DNA of 64,000 bases from Candidatus Poribacteria bacterium (GTDB lineage: Bacteria > Poribacteria > WGA-4E > PCPOR2b): assembly GCA_022822005.1 (NCBI GenBank), contig JAJECO010000086.1, positions 26,832-90,831 of the forward strand. The letters are read 5' to 3'. A program made the translations under genes and the position numbers. The notes beneath the pieces were generated by a model, which was given only the letters and a program-made list of their open reading frames with translations, had not been told where the DNA came from and made no database searches. Below are positions 16,606 to 25,480 of the stretch, one piece after another; within the stretch, counting starts at the first letter, position 1; each line of letters opens with the position of its first letter.

Positions 16606-17769
16606 TTATACCGAGACATCTTCCAGCCAATCCACCCCCACCTCAATTCCAAACCCCGGTGCATTGTTGGGAACAAGATGACCATCCTTAATCACAGCTG
16701 TTCCGGGGATGGCGACCATCTCTTCAGGTGGCACACCCGGCGGAGAAACGCCCTCGGAGCGTTCACCCCAAGGGATGGCGGGCATCGCAAAAGCGAGGTG
16801 CTGCCCATAGGGGTAGTTCATGCCGCCATGGGTGATCACCGAAATACCAGCCGCTTCGGCAAGGTGGCAGATCCGAACGCACGACGTGATTCCGCCCGCC
16901 CATAGCACGTCTGGTTGGAAGATATCTACGTACCGATGGGTGGAGGCCATTGAGAAAGGTAGCGGCATGTACCAATGTTCGCCCGTAGCGAGTGTCTGCC
17001 AAGGTAGTCGCCGCCGCACCTCGGCGAACCCTTCAAAATCTTCCGGTATCAGATAGTCTTCTAGCCATTTGAGGCGGTAGGGTCTCAACAGCTCAGCGAG
17101 CCGGATAGTATACTCCACATCTAATGACAGCCAGCAGTCCAACATCAGTTCGACATCATTGCCAATCAGTTCTCGTGTTTTTGCTACTTCTTCCTCATTC
17201 CTATTGAGACCCTCCAACCCGTCGGCGGGTCCATAGGGTAGCGGGAGTTTGGTCGCCTTGAAGCCCAACTCCATATACCACTCAGTTTCGAATCCTGTGG
17301 AGTAACAGAAGATGCTTTCCTTCTGAGGTCCACCGAGAAGTTCATAGACGGGTCGGTTCAACAGCTTTCCCTTCAGATCCCATAGGGCAAGATCAACGGC
17401 ACTGATAGCATAGCTTGCGACTCCAGTGCTACCATAAGGGGTAGCCATTCGGAACATCATGTCAAATACCTTCTCCGTCGCCATGCAATTTTCGCCCACA
17501 AGGTGTCGAGCGAAATGGTCGTTGATGACTTTTACCACCGGTCCCCCGTTAATGGTGACACCTACGCCAAAGGTGCCGTCTTCAGCCGTGATTACGCACC
17601 CGACTCGGTTCCAGCTTGCTCCCGACGACGACCGTCGTGTTCTGTAAGCGGGATAACGCGCCATTGGGCTTGGCGAGTCGGGCCTGTCCGGTGGTGGCAA
17701 ACTCCGTGGCTTGGTTTTGGGTGTGGGCGAGATGTTTATCTCTGCGGCTTTTATCTCCTTAATTTTCAT
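16606..17769 (-). CDS. L-rhamnonate dehydratase-like enolase-superfamily enzyme
   Basis: A 387-residue Mg2+-dependent sugar-acid dehydratase. Compared from memory with E. coli RhmD it shares SxVDLALWDLKGK, KLPLPYGPADG (base region), LMLDCWLSLDVEYT, LKWLEDYLIPEDFEGF, ATGEHWYM and ITHGGMNYPYGQH in the same order, and the C-terminal NxPGFGIEV. RhmD converts L-rhamnonate to 2-keto-3-deoxy-L-rhamnonate; the same or a related acid is likely here. ATG 17769 is preferred (MKIKEIKAAE) with AGAGG upstream; the in-frame ATG at 17823 would add an atypical N-terminus. Transcribed after the Gfo/Idh/MocA gene at 17841-18899, a possible operon. Confidence 0.88.
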   Translation of the reverse strand: MKIKEIKAAEINISPTPKTKPRSLPPPDRPDSPSPMARYPAYRTRRSSSGASWNRVGCVITAEDGTFGVGVTINGGPVVKVINDHFARHLVGENCMATEKVFDMMFRMATPYGSTGVASYAISAVDLALWDLKGKLLNRPVYELLGGPQKESIFCYSTGFETEWYMELGFKATKLPLPYGPADGLEGLNRNEEEVAKTRELIGNDVELMLDCWLSLDVEYTIRLAELLRPYRLKWLEDYLIPEDFEGFAEVRRRLPWQTLATGEHWYMPLPFSMASTHRYVDIFQPDVLWAGGITSCVRICHLAEAAGISVITHGGMNYPYGQHLAFAMPAIPWGERSEGVSPPGVPPEEMVAIPGTAVIKDGHLVPNNAPGFGIEVGVDWLEDVSV

Positions 17770-17840
17770 CTGTCTGGTGCCTCTCTCTATATATCTACCA
17801 ATAACAACTGATGATTCCGGCATAGCGTGGATCCGTCATC

Positions 17841-18899
17841 TTATTCATTGCCCCACGGATACGATTCAACGCGAAATGACCGATCGGCAACCGGTAGGTC
17901 AACCCTAGCCCCGCCTTCCGCTGAAGACGCGTGGATGGCGAAACCTATCTCGGTGGCGCGACGAACATGTTCGATGTCGCAGGCGGTTCGTCCACCTGTT
18001 TGCGCTGCCTGCACCAGATCGCTCACCATCGCCTTGCCAGCAGGCCACGGTTCGGTTTCCTCCGGGAGCTCTAATGGCCGCAAGCCTGCCCCGGCTGAAT
18101 CGTCCGCTAACCAGATATAGCTCTCATTGGCATCGTCCAAGAGAAACAGACGTCCTGTTTCTCCGACCACTTCAAAGGTCATCCCTGCATTTTCATGGCG
18201 ACCATCAGGGGTAAAATAAAGCACCGCTCCATTTGCCAGACCAATCTGCGCGTGTCCGGCTGGATCCATTCGTCGGCGTGAATCGGGCGGCTCCTCCGAA
18301 ACGTCGTCCACTAAGCCGCTGACCCACACCGGTTCAACATCGGCCGCCAAGCCCAAGATAGCATCATACGAATGGCATCCATGATTAATCAGATTGGACA
18401 GTGCATAGGCGGTAGCACTGGTAACCTCCCCGATTACACCATCGGCGATCAATTCTCGCAGTGCACAATATCGGGGCATCCAGCGGCGATCCAATCCTAA
18501 AAGCAGCGGCACCTCTCGACACGCAGCGAGAATTCGATCCATCTCTGCTAAACTGGTAACAAGCGGTTTGTCGCATAGAATGCCGCGCACTCCGGCTTGG
18601 ACAGCCAACTCAATCTGATCGGCGTGCATCGTTTGGCGTGTGGCTATGCACAGCAGGTCAGGCTGAATCTCGTTAAGCATCTGTTGATAATCGTCATAGG
18701 TCGAAATCTCTCCCCAGACCTCTCGCCAACAATCCGCAAACTCTGTTCGAGTGTCTGTACCGAGGTCGAACACCGCTACCACGTCCGTCTCCGGCACAGC
18801 ATGAAAAGCAGTCGCAAAGTTATGACTGCCCGGTGTACGGTGTGTCATACGGTGACATCCAGCGACTGCTACGCGCAAGCTATTTTGGCTTTGTCCCAC
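17841..18899 (-). CDS. Gfo/Idh/MocA family oxidoreductase (DKP variant)
   Basis: A 352-residue sugar dehydrogenase-like protein with N-terminal Rossmann strand RVAVAGCHRM, in which the third position of the usual GxGGxx turn is replaced, and CDKP where EKP is usual; the lysine is kept. Other family marks are the HGCHSYD segment (catalytic-type His/Asp) and the GETGRLFLLDD strand. GTG 18899 is favoured because AGGAG precedes it by 7 nt; ATG 18914 is the alternative, but the GAGGAG then falls in codons 2-3. It lies just upstream of the RhmD-like gene in the direction of transcription, so the two may oxidise and dehydrate the same sugar. Confidence 0.85.
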   Translation of the reverse strand: MGQSQNSLRVAVAGCHRMTHRTPGSHNFATAFHAVPETDVVAVFDLGTDTRTEFADCWREVWGEISTYDDYQQMLNEIQPDLLCIATRQTMHADQIELAVQAGVRGILCDKPLVTSLAEMDRILAACREVPLLLGLDRRWMPRYCALRELIADGVIGEVTSATAYALSNLINHGCHSYDAILGLAADVEPVWVSGLVDDVSEEPPDSRRRMDPAGHAQIGLANGAVLYFTPDGRHENAGMTFEVVGETGRLFLLDDANESYIWLADDSAGAGLRPLELPEETEPWPAGKAMVSDLVQAAQTGGRTACDIEHVRRATEIGFAIHASSAEGGARVDLPVADRSFRVESYPWGNE

Positions 18900-18945
18900 T
18901 GTTTTTCTCCTCATCCTGAGCTATAGATTGACAGTTTAAGCTATT

Positions 18946-19989
18946 CTACCACGAAAATCCAGCGCCCTCCGGTGCAAGAAAACACCCATCAACGAAGTGG
19001 GCACGTTCCTCATCGGTCAATAGTCCCGTTTCCAAATACAGCGTGTTGGGCAGAGCGCATAGAATATTCAAGTTTATCAGCCCTCCACCATGTGTACAGC
19101 ACGGAACATCAAACGCCGCTGCCATCAGACCGGTGGCGACACATTCTGAGAATCCACCCAAACGGGCAAGATCGACCTGCACGATGTCTATTCCCCGCCG
19201 GATTAGGAGTTCCTTAAACTCTTCCTTCCCGTAAAGGTTTTCGCCGGTAGCGATGGGCATAGCAAGTCCGTGCGCGAGTTCAGCGTAGTCATCGTAATTG
19301 CGAGCAGGTAACGGTTCTTCCAGCCAAAAGACCCCCATCTCTTGAAAAACCTGCCCACGCCGCAACGCCTCATACACGGTGAGCGTTTGGTTGGCGTCCA
19401 CCATAACCGTGACATCTGAGCCAATCTCCGCACGAACCGCTTCTAAACGTCGGATGTCCTCCTCCAGTGTTGGCGAACCTACTTTGACCTTCACTGCCTT
19501 GAATCCTTGTTCTGCGGATTTCGCGCAGACCTCCTTGAGCTCGTCAAGGTCTAAGTGCATCCATCCGACCATGGTATAGGCGGGAACTTGGTCTTTTGCT
19601 TGACCAACAAGGCGGTGTACAGGCTGTCCCGTTGCCTGTCCAAAGATCTCCCACAGGGCGACATCAACAGCCGTGAGGGCGTACATCGTCATGCCGTGGA
19701 TCGCCTGCTCTTCCAATGCCCGCTTCAAATCTTCGTGAATTAGCCGAATAGCGAGCGGATCCCGTCCCACAAGTAGCGGTGCGACTTCCGCATCAAGCAT
19801 TGTCTGTAGCGTCTGGTTCGCACCCCGAATCGAGGAGAAACCGACCGATGAACGACCGACGATGCCTTTATCGGTATGGACTTTCACGTGGACACGTCCC
19901 GGATGTTTATTAGCGCGGAGTGCATCAGTGATTGGGCGCTCCGGCGGCGGGGCGATATACAGTTCGGTTTCAAGATGGGTGATTTTCAT
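18946..19989 (-). CDS. Mandelate racemase/muconate lactonizing family enzyme (KVK type)
   Basis: A 347-residue enolase-superfamily enzyme retaining the full canonical set: K-x-K in FKAVKVKVG, metal ligands Asp in VMVDANQT, Glu in WLEEPLPARN and Glu in ATGENLYGK, and the late His in CCTHGGGLI. The N-terminal cap begins MKITHLETELY. Likely a sugar-acid dehydratase or racemase; substrate unknown. GGAGG lies about 7 nt upstream of ATG (19989). Neighbours on the same strand are the Gfo/Idh/MocA gene downstream and a sugar isomerase/epimerase upstream, consistent with one sugar-acid pathway. Confidence 0.9.
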   Translation of the reverse strand: MKITHLETELYIAPPPERPITDALRANKHPGRVHVKVHTDKGIVGRSSVGFSSIRGANQTLQTMLDAEVAPLLVGRDPLAIRLIHEDLKRALEEQAIHGMTMYALTAVDVALWEIFGQATGQPVHRLVGQAKDQVPAYTMVGWMHLDLDELKEVCAKSAEQGFKAVKVKVGSPTLEEDIRRLEAVRAEIGSDVTVMVDANQTLTVYEALRRGQVFQEMGVFWLEEPLPARNYDDYAELAHGLAMPIATGENLYGKEEFKELLIRRGIDIVQVDLARLGGFSECVATGLMAAAFDVPCCTHGGGLINLNILCALPNTLYLETGLLTDEERAHFVDGCFLAPEGAGFSW

Positions 19990-20099
19990 TGTTCTCCTCC
20001 TTGTTCCTTTGCGTCCGCCGATTCGGATTGGGATTCTCGCTGCACGGAACTACCGGGATTTCTATTGAATTTTCAGATGTACCAATACACCAGGAGATC

Positions 20100-20891
20100 C
20101 TACCCCAAGATATTGCTCACAAACTTCAGCGTTGATTGGATGTTTCCGTCGATTTCGTCCACAGTCTCCCCACCGACACATTCAACATATAGGGGTCCCT
20201 CAAAACCGCCATTGACAAGCCCGGCGAGGACCGTGTCAAATTCAACTAACCCTTCGCCCGGCGTGACCATCACATCAGGTACACCATCTTCAACGACACA
20301 ATCCTTGATAATCGTCGTTGATACTCTCGGCGCAATAGTTGCTACATCGGTTTCGGGACGGAGATCGCCTTTGGTGTAGTAGATTATGTTGCCTGGATCG
20401 TAGCAGATCCCGAAGGCGGGGTGCTTCACTTCCTCATCGGCATCAATCAGGTCTTGGACCGTGAGACTGATTCCACCGTGTGGCTTCATCGTTATATTGA
20501 CGCCCATTTCTGCCGCATGTGGTGCAGCTTGACGCATCAACTCAAAGTAGTCCGCATAGTGCGCTTCGTTTCCTGTGCCACAATCGAGCAACCACTTCGT
20601 ACCCAGTGCAGCGGCGTTGCTGATAAGTTGCTTGTAGTCAGCCACCGCTGCTTCCAAACCGAGGTTCAATTTCGTGCTGCCTATTAACATTGACGGTGCC
20701 AACCCAGCAGCATCCGCGGCTTTGCGGGTTTCGGCAATTTCTGCGTCCGTGCTATCAGCTCTCACAGGAATCTGACCGGCGTTGGCAAACACTGCAACAT
20801 CGCTATATCCAGCAGCCGCGATATGATCGCACGCTTCGGAGAATGTAAGTGAACCGTAGGGACGGGTTGTGCAGCCAATGGTATGTGCCAT
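20100..20891 (-). CDS. Sugar phosphate isomerase/epimerase (xylose isomerase-like TIM barrel)
   Basis: A 263-residue AP-endonuclease-2/xylose-isomerase-like TIM barrel, a metal-dependent sugar isomerase or epimerase (IolE/IolI/Hyi relatives). Visible are AAAGYSDVAVFAN, KPHGGISLTVQDLI, the metal-binding ICYDPGNI with Asp, and the terminal YVECVGGETVDE with a ligand Glu. ATG 20891 (MAHTIGCTTRPYG) has AAAGGAT about 8 nt upstream; the longer frame to 21047 overlaps the transglycosylase end and is not used. Downstream of it on the same strand is the KVK-type enolase-superfamily gene, a likely pathway partner. Confidence 0.85.
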   Translation of the reverse strand: MAHTIGCTTRPYGSLTFSEACDHIAAAGYSDVAVFANAGQIPVRADSTDAEIAETRKAADAAGLAPSMLIGSTKLNLGLEAAVADYKQLISNAAALGTKWLLDCGTGNEAHYADYFELMRQAAPHAAEMGVNITMKPHGGISLTVQDLIDADEEVKHPAFGICYDPGNIIYYTKGDLRPETDVATIAPRVSTTIIKDCVVEDGVPDVMVTPGEGLVEFDTVLAGLVNGGFEGPLYVECVGGETVDEIDGNIQSTLKFVSNILG

Positions 20892-20964
20892 AATAGTTAT
20901 CCTTTCAATTATTGGGTGATGCTCGTCCGAGGATCTGACGCAGATTTGGTAGGAGCCGCGCCAT

Positions 20965-23178
20965 TCAACCCTCCGTTGGTGATGGTACGTTTGCAGAAGC
21001 AGGGGGCGCATCCGGGTAAAGCTGTTGATAGATGATGTAGCTATCAATAACCTTTTTTATATGACGGCGTGTTTGGTCTATCCCAATGGCTTCGATGAAT
21101 TCATCTAAATCCGGGATCTGCTTGCTCTTTATCCATCGCCGCATCCGGCCGGGACCGCCGTTGTACGCACCGGCAACCAGTGCGTGATTATTATCAAACT
21201 GATTCATCAAACTTTTCATGTACCATGTCCCCATCTGAATGTTGATATCGGGACTATACAGCATCTTTGTGTTGAATCGAGGAATTTTGAGACGATTTGC
21301 GAATTCGGGGCCATTCGCTGGCATTATCTGCATCAGTCCTACCGCACCCGCGTAGGAAACAATATCGGCGTTAAATCGACTCTCTTCGCGGATCATGGCG
21401 GCGACGAATAGCGGGTCAATTTCGTAGGTTGTCGTATGTTTTTGAAGGAGATCTTTGTAGTAAAGTGGGTAGAGCAGTCGATAAAGCTCTATCGGTATGG
21501 CGTTATTTTTGCCGCGCAAAGGTCGGAAATTTGATAGCCGATCTGCATATCCGTGCGCCTGTTGAAATCTCTTCAGTTTTTCGAAGCATACTACCATATT
21601 ATAGTAATTGTGTTGAAGATTTGAGTTGTCGCGCTGTATATTTCCTTTAAGTTCGGTCAAGGCATCCTCAAAAAGCTTGAGACGCATCAATTGTTGGACA
21701 CGAGCCGTTTTCTTGGATCCGATGTCTTTCCAAGCAGGGCTGTCCAAAGCAACACGGACACGAGGTACTTCTGGGGTTTCCTGTTCGGCGGGCACAGCAC
21801 GCTTTGATTGAAGCCGTTTCAGATGTTGCTTTGCTGCACCGCTGTAATACCAATGATTTGCCCGTGCGAGTTCGCTATATGTTGCTTCCGCTGCTTCTAA
21901 CTGGTTCTGGCGTTCATAGGTCTTTGCTATCCAGAAGTGCGCGGCTTTAGCCCAACTATCGTGTGGAAAACCTTTTTGCAAAGTTGTGAAGGTTGCAAGG
22001 CAATCTGTGTATCGTTCGTTTCTGAATTGGATCCAACCAATTTGCCAGTATGCACGCGGTAACCAGTTACTATGGGTGTATTGGATCGTCAAACGACGGT
22101 AGGAGGCAATGGCTTTGTCGTACTGTTTCTCGTTCTCCTGCACCCATCCAAGATCATATAACGCATCGTCTGCTAATGCGCTCCAGTTGTATTTTTCAAC
22201 GAACTCAATCAAACGCTTCTCAGCCATTTGCGGCTGTCCCTTGCGCCGGTAGCATAGTGTCGACTGGTAGAGTGCCCGCGTGAGATAACCGCTCGCTGGG
22301 TAGAGAGAAACGATTTTATTATATGCTTGAAGCGCAGAATCATATTTACGCTGACGGTGGAATGTGCGACCGATATAGTAGGTAGCACGTGCGGTGATTT
22401 TGTCTTTGTATCCCGCGGCAACCTTGCGAAATTCCGAACGTGCTTTCGTCAGTTGACCCCGATTGAACCGTACCATGGCGTGCGTCATGCGTTGATTGCG
22501 GGTAATCTGGAGTTCTGGATGTCTTGTGACCAATTTTTGCAGTGCGTCGAGTGATTTTTGTGCAATTGTGTCCGCATCCTTTGCGCGTATAAGTTGTTGG
22601 TAGGTGTCTTGGGCTTTCTTCCAATTGCCCAGTTTTGCATAAGTCTTTCCAGCCTCAAAAGTCGCTTTCCTTGCATAACTGTTCTTTGAATCGTTGATCA
22701 GAGACAGAAAACTCTTGAGGGCTTCGGCGTGATTGCCGGCGTTATAATATGCTTTGCCGAGTTCGTACCTCGCGCCAGCAACATGCAAACTCTGCGGATG
22801 TTCATCGATCAGTCGTTGATACCAGACTATGGCGTTGCGGTTGTCTTGCTTCCGTCCGTATGACTTTGCCAAATGGTAGAGGACGTAATCCGCCACGGGA
22901 TAGGTCGGAGAAACGGCATGCATATAGTGTTCGATCGCTTCAGACCATTTATCTGTCTTTTCGTAACAGTAAGCCAGCACATGATGGATTGCTTGTATCT
23001 CTGGATGGGTTGGTTGTATTTTCAGCAGATCTTCTAAACTGCGGGCGGCTTCCGTGTAGTTCCCCTGATCAACAAGGTTGAGTGACTCCTCAAAATTGGC
23101 TTCCGCAAATCCCTGCAGAATTACGCAGAGGGTGAGAACGATAGAGAGTAAGTAACTGTACAACATTTTTCTGGGCAT
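20965..23178 (-). CDS. TPR-repeat soluble lytic murein transglycosylase
   Basis: A 737-residue envelope protein. A signal peptide (LLSIVLTLCVILQGFA) is followed by about fourteen tetratricopeptide-like repeats (TPR or Sel1-type helical pairs such as YELGKAYYNAGNHAEALKSF) and a C-terminal SLT lysozyme-like domain with the catalytic Glu in IREESRFN (about residue 600), the AVGLMQIMP motif and the GAYNGGPGRMRRW segment. It cleaves peptidoglycan glycan chains to 1,6-anhydro ends for cell-wall turnover. Related Slt70 proteins also have a helical superhelix. Start at ATG 23178 lacks a strong ribosome site; an ATG four codons in is an alternative. The downstream C-terminus is unusually Pro/Ala-rich. 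Confidence 0.92.
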   Translation of the reverse strand: MPRKMLYSYLLSIVLTLCVILQGFAEANFEESLNLVDQGNYTEAARSLEDLLKIQPTHPEIQAIHHVLAYCYEKTDKWSEAIEHYMHAVSPTYPVADYVLYHLAKSYGRKQDNRNAIVWYQRLIDEHPQSLHVAGARYELGKAYYNAGNHAEALKSFLSLINDSKNSYARKATFEAGKTYAKLGNWKKAQDTYQQLIRAKDADTIAQKSLDALQKLVTRHPELQITRNQRMTHAMVRFNRGQLTKARSEFRKVAAGYKDKITARATYYIGRTFHRQRKYDSALQAYNKIVSLYPASGYLTRALYQSTLCYRRKGQPQMAEKRLIEFVEKYNWSALADDALYDLGWVQENEKQYDKAIASYRRLTIQYTHSNWLPRAYWQIGWIQFRNERYTDCLATFTTLQKGFPHDSWAKAAHFWIAKTYERQNQLEAAEATYSELARANHWYYSGAAKQHLKRLQSKRAVPAEQETPEVPRVRVALDSPAWKDIGSKKTARVQQLMRLKLFEDALTELKGNIQRDNSNLQHNYYNMVVCFEKLKRFQQAHGYADRLSNFRPLRGKNNAIPIELYRLLYPLYYKDLLQKHTTTYEIDPLFVAAMIREESRFNADIVSYAGAVGLMQIMPANGPEFANRLKIPRFNTKMLYSPDINIQMGTWYMKSLMNQFDNNHALVAGAYNGGPGRMRRWIKSKQIPDLDEFIEAIGIDQTRRHIKKVIDSYIIYQQLYPDAPPASANVPSPTEG

Positions 23179-23474
23179 ATCGTTACGGGTTCAGGAACGA
23201 GATCGGCAGCCAATCATCAAAAATCTCAAGCGATTATGGGCTGTCTTCAAGCAGGTGTTGCACTGCTGAGTTGCCGGGTTTGTTCCCGAATTACCTCCTT
23301 TATATCTTGGAACCATCTCTCTTTTAGTGGAATACTCTTACAAGGTAGATAAGACGCTCAGGATCAAATCGTTCAACAATTCAATTAATGATGGGATGAT
23401 AAGTTCTGGTGCACCTACGGTTGGGGAGAGCGCCGATATAGGCTTGCCGCGTCCTGTTTTGGGGCGTCACTGTT
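23179..23474. other. Gene-free stretch between convergent-reading neighbours
   Basis: About 296 bases on the minus-strand side between the symporter stop and the transglycosylase start. It must contain the transglycosylase promoter, but no clear -35/-10 pair is seen on the minus strand, and no terminator-type stem with a T-run. Confidence 0.35.
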
Positions 23475-25196
23475 CTATCTGGCTGGCAATCCGCGATAAA
23501 CCAGTCCCCCCGTGATTAACGCAATCAGCAGAAAAAGCACTCCTGCACCATAAAACCCCAAGAGCAATTTGCCGATCCCAAACAGTGTGCAATAAACAAA
23601 TGCCGAACCCAACACCCAGTTGAGGAGTGCTGGTGTACTGCTGTCCGTGATCGGTGCGACATCTGCAAGGCTGCGGATGCGTCCCCACCATCCGCCATTT
23701 GGTCGAACCCGTTGATAAAACGCAATCAGTTTATCTTCGGAGACAGGTGCAGTCATTAAAGTTATGACGAGCCAAACCAGTGTCGAAGCCGGGACGATGA
23801 TTAGCATCTGATATGCGAAATGATCCTTTGTCTGGGGTAAGGTGAACACAATCGCCGAAACGACTGCCGAAGTAACCATTGCGGCGATCTCTGACCATGC
23901 ATTAATCCGCCACCAGTACCACCGCAAGATCTGCACCAGTCCAATCCCTGCGTTGAGGGCAATGAGGAATTTCCATGCTCCCGCAATGGAATTCATGAAC
24001 AAGCTGGTTGCCCCTGCAATAAGCATGATCAACACCACCGAGATTCGGGAAACGACCACGTAGTGATGGTCGTCAGCCTCGGGTTTGAAGAAGCGTTTGT
24101 AGAAATCATTAACGAGGTAGGATGCCCCCCAGTTGAGGTGGGTATCAATCGTTGACATAAACGCTGCAAGAAACGCCGTGAGCATCAGACCAAGCAGTCC
24201 TGCGGGCAGGTATGCGAGCATCAGCATCGGATACCCCGCCTCTGGATCGCTGAGGTTTGGGTAGATAACCATCGATACGAGAGCAACAAGAATCCATGGC
24301 CAGGGGCGCAAGGTATAGTGTGCGATGTTAAACCATAGCGTAGCAAGCAGTGTGTTCCGTTCGTCCTTGGCTGCGAACATCCGCTGAGCGATGTAGCCGC
24401 CGCCATCTACGCCGTTTGCCGCCCACCACTGGACACCGAGATAAACACCGAAGGTCAATATCGCCATCTCGCCGGCACCGGAATCCGGGAAGATGTGTAG
24501 GATCGAGTGGTCTGCCCCATGTATCGCCGAGAGCTTGGTTTTCAGGACACCTATACCCCCGATTTTGACAACAGCGATAACCGCTAACGCAATCGACCCG
24601 ACCATCGCCATTCCGAATTGGACCAAGTCCGTTATAACAACGCCCCAAAAGCCTGACAGCGCACAATATATGCCTGCAATCAGCATACACGCCAGAACAA
24701 CAAACACCTTCGATGTACCGGTGTCAGGCAAGCCGAAGGTCAACACAATGATCTTCTGCATTGCCAAGATTACCCATCCCATCGTAATACAGTTAATCGG
24801 CAACCCGATGTATAGGGCACGAAAGCCACGCAACAAACTGGCAGATCTACCGGAATAACGCAGTTCTGCCAATTCAACGTCAGTAATCACCTCCGCCCGT
24901 CGCCAGAGTCGAGAGAATAGGAATGTCGCTAACATTCCACTCAAGACCATGTTCCACCATAGCCAATTCCCGGCAATTCCGTCCTTCGCAACGAGCCCCG
25001 TGACTGCCAACGGGGTGTCCGCGGCAAATGTCGTTGCGACCATTGATGTGCCTGCAAGCCACCACGGCAAGTTTCTACCGGATACGAAAAACTCGTTAAT
25101 GTTCCTCCCAGCACGTTTAGAGTAGTAAATACCAAGTCCAAGCGCGAAAAAGATGTAACTAACGATGATTACGCCGTCAATAAGTGAAAGTTTCAT
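23475..25196 (-). CDS. Sodium:solute symporter (SSS family)
   Basis: A 573-residue integral inner-membrane protein with about thirteen hydrophobic helices, typical of the SSS family (PutP, SGLT, PanF). The N-terminus has the family segment GRNLPWWLAGTSMVATTFAADTPLAVTGL after the first helix, and the RNINEFFVSGR loop; an intracellular loop and the VNDFYKRFFKP segment lie between later helices. It imports a small solute, probably a sugar, sugar acid or amino acid, using sodium. ATG 25196 is chosen; the adjacent TTG codon at 25199 is in frame but weaker. The gene stands alone on the minus strand, divergent from the dehydrogenase at 25481. Confidence 0.93.
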   Translation of the reverse strand: MKLSLIDGVIIVSYIFFALGLGIYYSKRAGRNINEFFVSGRNLPWWLAGTSMVATTFAADTPLAVTGLVAKDGIAGNWLWWNMVLSGMLATFLFSRLWRRAEVITDVELAELRYSGRSASLLRGFRALYIGLPINCITMGWVILAMQKIIVLTFGLPDTGTSKVFVVLACMLIAGIYCALSGFWGVVITDLVQFGMAMVGSIALAVIAVVKIGGIGVLKTKLSAIHGADHSILHIFPDSGAGEMAILTFGVYLGVQWWAANGVDGGGYIAQRMFAAKDERNTLLATLWFNIAHYTLRPWPWILVALVSMVIYPNLSDPEAGYPMLMLAYLPAGLLGLMLTAFLAAFMSTIDTHLNWGASYLVNDFYKRFFKPEADDHHYVVVSRISVVLIMLIAGATSLFMNSIAGAWKFLIALNAGIGLVQILRWYWWRINAWSEIAAMVTSAVVSAIVFTLPQTKDHFAYQMLIIVPASTLVWLVITLMTAPVSEDKLIAFYQRVRPNGGWWGRIRSLADVAPITDSSTPALLNWVLGSAFVYCTLFGIGKLLLGFYGAGVLFLLIALITGGLVYRGLPAR

Positions 25197-25368
25197 CAAA
25201 CACCGATCCTATTCTACTGTTGATGCGCCAAAAGTATACCTGCGCAGTTAGTTTGCAATTTTTGAGACGGTACGACTGGGGCAACGTGGGAAATTACCGG
25301 AGAGTTTGGCTATCTTATCATGGAAAATATACCAAATCAAGTTAAATATAGGACGATCGCAGTTTCGC

Positions 25369-25397
25369 TTGCCACCTGTCCCCAACTTTGCTAAAAT
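25369..25397 (+). promoter_or_regulatory. Predicted sigma-70 promoter of the dehydrogenase at 25481
   Basis: TTGCCA (25369-25374), exactly 17 bases, then TAAAAT (25392-25397) with a TGC extension before it (TGCTAAAAT), i.e. an extended -10. The start codon of the downstream Gfo/Idh/MocA gene lies 84 nt further. Confidence 0.65.
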
Positions 25398-25480
25398 AAA
25401 TACATCAGCCCTCGTATGTTGCAGCCGATTTCTGACGCTCCGAAACCTGTATGACTGGGAGCATATCATGGGAGATTCGT

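Noticed and set aside
20892..21047. N-terminal extension of the sugar isomerase frame
   Set aside because: Overlaps the lytic transglycosylase end and lacks the TIM-barrel start; AAAGGAT before ATG 20891 decides.
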